A DNA stretch of 57,947 nucleotides from an uncultured Marinoscillum sp. (GTDB lineage: Bacteria > Bacteroidota > Bacteroidia > Cytophagales > MED-G16): NCBI GenBank assembly GCA_902529805.1, contig CABZXU010000009.1:1-57947 (forward strand), given 5' to 3'. The stretch's first letter is position 1, and each line of letters starts with the position of its first letter. The notes under the pieces are model-generated. The model saw nothing but the letters and a program-made list of their open reading frames with translations, was not told the DNA's origin and searched no databases. Below are positions 57,519 to 57,947 of the stretch, one piece after another. The position numbers and the translations under genes were made by a program.

Positions 57519-57947
57519 ATGAGTGTAAAAATAAGACTATCAAGAAGAGGAAGAAAGAAATTAGCACTTTATGACATTACAATTGCTGATTCAAGATCGC
57601 CAAGGGACGGAAAATTTATTGAAAAAATAGGGAGCTATAATCCAAATACAAATCCTGCAACTATAACTATTAATGATGAAAAAGCATTAGAATGGTTAGC
57701 TAATGGTGCAATTCCAACCAATACAGTTAGAGCAATACTTTCTTATAAAGGAATTCTTTTAAAAAGACATCTTCAAATTGGTGTTGACAAAAAAGCTATA
57801 TCACAAGAAGAAGCTGATAAAAAATACAATAAGTGGATAAAAGAAAAAGAAAAGAAAATTCAAGATAAAGTAGATTCTATATTAAAGCTTTCAGAAGAAG
57901 AAAAATCAAAAAGATTAGAGGCCGAAAAGCAAGCAAGCAAAAAAAGA
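57519..57947 (+). CDS. rpsP: 30S ribosomal protein S16, 3' end cut by window
   Basis: Small-subunit ribosomal protein. The start MSVKIRLSRRGRKKLALYDI with ADSRSPRDGKFIEKIGSYNP and DEKALEWLANGAIPT is the S16 domain (residues 1-85). The frame is open for 143 codons to the window edge, so the protein carries a long Lys/Glu-rich C-terminal extension beyond the ~80-residue core, as is common in Bacteroidota. In many genomes rimM and trmD follow; here this lies outside the window. Confidence 0.97.
   Translation, partial: MSVKIRLSRRGRKKLALYDITIADSRSPRDGKFIEKIGSYNPNTNPATITINDEKALEWLANGAIPTNTVRAILSYKGILLKRHLQIGVDKKAISQEEADKKYNKWIKEKEKKIQDKVDSILKLSEEEKSKRLEAEKQASKKR

Overview
The window looks like a stretch of core chromosome from a low-GC, compact Bacteroidota, most likely an uncultivated marine Flavobacteriia-type bacterium. 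The evidence is a type IX secretion (T9SS type B) C-terminal domain on a giant surface protein, BshA (bacillithiol synthesis), a fused SecDF, an NQR subunit, a short ATP synthase epsilon subunit, a carbamoyl-phosphate synthase without the C-terminal allosteric domain, an AccD without zinc-finger cysteines, a DUF4834-type small protein, and several -7 elements of the Bacteroidota form TANNTTTG about 12-20 nt upstream of start codons. Base composition is very AT-rich. Intergenic spaces are short: the longest gene-free stretch is about 218 bp (53209-53426), so no gap exceeds 300 bp. I see no CRISPR array, phage, insertion sequence or integrase.

Layout. 1-3723 (+): 3' part of atpD, atpC, then dnaK behind a sigma-54-type promoter. 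3734-5607 (-): small lipoprotein and asnS. 5704-7101 (+): rpoN, the sigma factor that would read the dnaK promoter. 7098-8002: outer-membrane barrel protein (-) and tRNA-Arg(ACG) (+). 8036-14876 (-): esterase lipoprotein, serine hydrolase lipoprotein, acetyl-CoA synthetase, PIN-PhoH ATPase, bshA. 14987-19823 (+): tight five-gene run of small membrane protein, mutL, two rhomboid proteases and a DUF2891 lipoprotein. 19827-28925 (-): a single 3032-residue secreted protein of about 25 tandem cadherin/Ig-like modules ending in a T9SS type B domain. 29025-35344: rlmN (-), TRAP transporter membrane subunits (+) with the solute-binding gene convergent to them (-), and a DUF5916 outer-membrane protein (-). 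35418-42716 (-): secDF, udk, rdgB, three FKBP-type isomerases and a DHH phosphoesterase. 42855-46801: ndk (+), scpA (-), dxs and an atypical SDR (+). 46844-50394: M19 dipeptidase (+), nqrF, accD and a 54-residue DUF4834-like protein (-). 50395-57328 (-): carB, then odhB and odhA. 57519-57947 (+): rpsP, cut by the window end.

How the parts fit. Most genes are housekeeping: energy (ATP synthase, OdhAB, NqrF, Acs), translation (AsnS, RlmN, S16, tRNA-Arg), replication and repair (MutL, ScpA, RdgB), and envelope biogenesis (SecDF, FKBP foldases, rhomboids). Envelope lipoproteins and the giant T9SS substrate point to a surface-active lifestyle. I do not see a compact, clearly new multi-gene system. 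The most interesting signals are the sigma-54 promoter plus palindrome in front of dnaK, the giant repeat protein with cysteine-pair module variants, a DHH phosphoesterase whose conserved N-terminus has no ATG/GTG/TTG start, and three separate intergenic triplet repeats (9-bp unit at scpA, helically phased 11-bp unit at carB, 8-bp unit between odhA and rpsP).
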